A stretch of 64,000 bases of DNA from Symbiodinium natans (lineage: Eukaryota; Sar; Dinophyceae; Suessiales; Symbiodiniaceae). Positions 61,178 through 64,000 of this stretch are shown here, piece by piece. The notes under the pieces were generated by a model. That model worked only from the letters and a program-made list of their open reading frames with translations. It made no database searches and was not told where the DNA came from. The translations under genes and the position numbers were made by a program. Within the stretch, counting starts at the first letter, position 1. Every line of letters begins with the position of its first letter. The DNA lies in the NCBI GenBank assembly GCA_905221605.1, contig CAJNDS010002700.1, positions 55,882 to 119,881 of the forward strand, read 5' to 3'.

Positions 61178-61652
61178 AAACTCACTTGACTCTATGCACT
61201 TCACTCTATGCAATTCACTCGATGCACTTCACTCTATGCACGTGACTCTATGCACTTGACTCTATGCACTTCACTCTATGCGCTTCACTCTATGCACTTC
61301 ACACTATGCACTTCACTCTATGCACTTGACTCTATGCACTTCACTCTATGCACTTCACTCTATGCACTTCACTCTATGCACTTGACTCTATGCGCTTCAC
61401 TCTATGCCATTCACTCTATGCACTTCGCTCTATGCACTTCACTCTATGCGCTTCACTCTATGCGCTTCACTCTATGCACTTCGCTCTATGCACTTCACTC
61501 TATGCGCTTCACTCTATGCGCTTCACTCTATGCACTTCACTCTATGTACTTCACTCTATGCACTTCACTCTATGCGCTTCACTCTATGCACTTCACTCTA
61601 TATGCACTTCACTCTATGTACTTCACTCTATGTTCTATGTACTTCACTCTAT
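61178..61652. repeat. 14-bp CACTTCACTCTATG minisatellite
   Basis: About 33 copies; a few TGAC for TCAC and GCGC for GCAC variants alternate. Confidence 0.95.
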
Positions 61653-61892
61653 GTTGTTGGGTCAGAGGGCTCCGCACGGAAGAACCCTTCGCGATGCTTT
61701 CGGGAAAAACCCCACACCCTAAATCCCAAAAGCCCTAAAAGCCCTAAACCCCTTTGCCACTTACCCTAAACCCTAAAACCCTAAAACACTAAAGCCCTAA
61801 AACCCTAAACCCCTAAAACCCTAAAACCCTAAAACCCTAACACCCTAAAACCCTAAACCCTAAAATCCTAAAAGCGCTTAAACCCCTGTGCC

Positions 61893-61990
61893 ACTCGGCC
61901 ACCAAGGGTCTGGCTGCCAAGTGCAGGTCCCGTCACACTGTTTCAGCTTTGGGATGCTGCAGTGGCTGCGCCAGGTTCGGGACAGATCCC
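61893..61990 (-). CDS. Candidate exon with Cys/Trp
   Basis: LSRTWRSHCSIPKLKQCDGT then CTWQPDPWWPSG on minus between CCCTAAA arrays; three Cys and four Trp in about 32 codons. Splice sites not fixed. Confidence 0.3.
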
Positions 61991-62179
61991 TAAACCCTAA
62001 ACCCTAAACCCTGAACCCAAAACCCAGAACCCTAAGACCTAAGCCCTAACCCCTACACTTTGAACCCTAAACCCTAAACTTGGAACCCTTAACCCGAAAC
62101 CAGAACCATAAACCAAACATTTGGCGTCGATTGTTGGCTGTTCTTCCGAGGGATTTCAGGAAATCGGGGGCTGAACTTG

Positions 62180-62300
62180 TGTAATATAGGGGTCGGAAGT
62201 AATACTAATAATATCCCCCTATGGTCCCTTTATACTTATACCCGAATAACCCCCCAAAACCCTATTCTAATTATTCAGGCCCCTATAGTAGCTGCCTGGG
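62180..62300. mobile_element. Family I repeat (ATAGGGGTCGGAAGTA)
   Basis: TAATATAGGGGTCGGAAGTA to TATTCAGGCCCCTATAGTA, roughly inverted. Related copies at 33620-33730 and, diverged, at 9995-10075 and 47998-48060. Confidence 0.75.
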
Positions 62301-62542
62301 CAGCATAAAGCAGCTGCTCCCTCCTCCCCTTGCCCCGCCTTCCTCCCCTCCCCCCCATCCCCTTCCCCTAAACCCTAAACCCTAAACCCCAAGCCCTAAC
62401 GCCTAAAGCCTAAACTTAGCGAGGGCTCGTTGGAGCGTGCAGCAGAGCCCGAGCGGTTGCTGCCGAGCTAGGAGAAGCTATGCTGCGAGAGGCTTAGCAA
62501 TTTGGTAACGTTTGCAAGCCGCAGCTGGAAGGTTAAGCCTCC

Positions 62543-62630
62543 AGCTTGAAGGCTCATGGGTAGTATATAAATAGGGTCATAAGTCAGGCAACGTAAATGA
62601 TAACCCTTTCAACTATGAACCTTCAAGTAT
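62543..62630. mobile_element. Family B element, short
   Basis: 88 bp; GCTTGAAGGCTCATGGGTAG and ATGAACCTTCAAGTA as ends. Confidence 0.8.
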
Positions 62631-62799
62631 AGAATAAGAGGATCCCCCAGCAAGGGAATCCAGTTCACTAGCTAAGTCGTGTTAACCTATGCCTTGCAGC
62701 CACACATCCTGGGGCTCAGGCCCCACTTTCGCCCGAACCTGAGACACGTCTCTGGGCATGGAGGTAAAGGTTGCGGCTTTTGGGGTTTGCGGTTTAGGG

Positions 62800-62900
62800 T
62801 TGGGATGCTCCCCCTTATACCAACAGTCCTCAATCGGGATTAAAGTAGGGGGTGCTATGATCCCTATTACGGACTGTCAGTATAACGGGGAACATCCCAA
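62800..62900. mobile_element. Family A element
   Basis: Full copy; GTTTAGGG stands on both sides, so it sits inside telomere-type repeats. Confidence 0.9.
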
Positions 62901-63448
62901 GTTTAGGGTTTGGCGTGGCAGGGGGAATTTCCTCACTTTTGGCCCTCAGGGTCCTTAAGTGCCTCAAGGTTTAGGGTTTAGGGTTTAGGGTTTAGGGTTT
63001 AGGGTTTAGGGTTTGGGGTTTGGGGTTGAGGTTTAGGGTTTACGGTTTATCCTAGGAACTTTTCTTCACGCGCAGCCCTGGCATTTCTCTAAGGCCTATA
63101 GGGTTTAGGATCTGGGGCATATGGTTTAGGGTAGATGCCAAATAAACCCTAGCCCCCAAAACCCCAAAACCAGAAACCCTAAACCCATCTGAGTGCCCCT
63201 TAAAAGGGCCAAAGGCCTTATTATGGGGGCAGGGGCATCGTAACGAGCTTCAAAGGTACTCGTGAGGTCCAGGTACACCCTTATATAGTCTCTATGTCTA
63301 CACGGCCCCTGTATATCCTCAAACCCAAAAACCTTAAATCCTGAACCCGACATCCTAAACCCCTAAGCCATAAATCCGAAACCCTAAGTCCTAAACCAAA
63401 GCAAAAAAACCCTTAAACCCGAAAAATCCAGCAATTGTAAACACTTCT

Positions 63449-63557
63449 ATATGGGTGGTTGTCAAAATTATGATCCCTTTTGGGGTACCCTAAATATTAG
63501 GTGCCGTATTATAATAGGGATCCAAAAAGGGACCATAATTTTGACAGCCACCCATAT
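63449..63557. mobile_element. Inverted-repeat element, TATGGGTGG ends
   Basis: TATGGGTGGTTGTCAAAATT and its near-perfect inverse enclose about 109 bp. A single copy in this window. Confidence 0.82.
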
Positions 63558-63566
63558 GTTTCTGGG

Positions 63567-63660
63567 GCATCCGCCACCGGAACGCGAAAGTCGCGGCGGT
63601 GTCAGCGATGCGTCTCTCGCCCCGCACAGTGTCGATGACGCCATCCACGTCAAGCAGCTG
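63567..63660 (-). CDS. Candidate exon LLDVDGVIDTVRGERRIADT
   Basis: Open for more than 30 codons after a GCAG acceptor. DVDGVIDTV recalls an EF-hand loop, but it is too short to call. Confidence 0.35.
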
Positions 63661-63671
63661 CCATAGACGCT

Positions 63672-63782
63672 AAACCCTAAACCCTAAACCCTAAACCCTA
63701 AACCCTAAACCCTAAACCCTAAACCCTAAACCCTAAACCCTAAACCCTAAACCCTAAACCCTAAACCCAAACCCTAAACCCT
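63672..63782 (-). repeat. CCCTAAA array
   Basis: About 16 copies, between two coding-like islands. Confidence 0.95.
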
Positions 63783-63784
63783 GA

Positions 63785-63896
63785 GTGTTTAGGGCTGCAG
63801 GAGGGCGCTTGAACCCGGAGGCCGACCGCCGCCGAATTCGACATCTGCAGCTCTTCCCCGAGCTAGCTTTGAAACTGCCCGAGTTACCTCTAAAAC
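63785..63896 (-). CDS. Candidate exon VLEVTRAVSKLARGRAADVE
   Basis: About 34 open codons at the window edge between telomeric arrays, ending GGGRPPGSSALLQ. Confidence 0.35.
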
Positions 63897-64000
63897 CTAG
63901 GTTGGGGCCGTAAGGTTTGGGGTTTGTAGGGTTTAGGGTTTAGGGTTAGGGTTTAGGGTTTAGGGTTTAGGGTTTAGGGTTTAGGGTTTAAACCTAGGGT

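Noticed and set aside
61178-61652. Possible CRISPR-like array or repeat-protein gene
   Set aside because: Units of 14 bp are contiguous without spacers; a eukaryotic minisatellite.
1-64000. Chromosome end (true telomere)
   Set aside because: Arrays are short, in both orientations, mixed with genes, and the window edges are not long one-way arrays.
1-64000. tRNA, rRNA, snRNA or spliced-leader genes
   Set aside because: No cloverleaf, rRNA core or SL-like motif was recognised by eye; a covariance-model scan would be needed to be sure.

Overview
The window looks like nuclear DNA of a dinoflagellate. Three things seen in the sequence support this. First, all recognisable genes lie on the minus strand and are cut into very small exons (17-120 nt is common). 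Second, the introns end in AG followed by an exon G, but they start with GT, GC or GA in roughly equal numbers, which is the known dinoflagellate splice style. Third, the kinase sequence reads like an alveolate calcium-dependent protein kinase. The exact genus cannot be told. There are no bacterial operons, ribosome-binding sites, IS elements or CRISPR arrays.

The space between exons is filled with TTTAGGG / CCCTAAA heptamer arrays in both orientations, with sequence variants that are locally uniform, and with at least seven families of short inverted-repeat (MITE-like) elements of 80-150 bp plus one of about 370 bp.

Layout (all genes on minus, read right to left). 63.9-61.9 kb: isolated coding-like segments. 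61.7-59.0 kb: five minisatellites in a row. 58.9-57.8 kb: a two-exon gene of unknown function with a probable 1-nt homopolymer indel. 56.9-51.6 kb: a gene for a multi-span membrane protein with a Cys-rich loop, seven exons joined in phase. 50.5-38.5 kb: many coding-like exons of one or more unrecognised genes. 38.4-35.2 kb: a palindromic satellite, a 370-bp transposon-like element and an AAACCCTAAACAC satellite. 34.9-34.2 kb: two isolated exons, one rhodanese-like. 33.9-25.4 kb: a nearly complete dynamin-superfamily GTPase gene (14 exons, GTPase, stalk and GED). 24.9-3.7 kb: a calcium-dependent protein kinase-like gene, with 15 well-supported kinase-domain exons, one tentative exon and a probable last exon. 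Below 3.7 kb: part of another gene and repeat filler.

The strongest observation is how the introns are built. One 60-nt dynamin intron is mostly five telomeric heptamers. Another (287 nt) is almost entirely two MITE-like elements end to end. A third (164 nt) is about 60% one such element. This suggests that telomere-type repeats and MITE-like elements are the main material of introns here, possibly with intron creation by insertion (introner behaviour). Exon joins were worked out by eye from reading frame, splice sites and protein-family similarity; no alignment or transcript was available.
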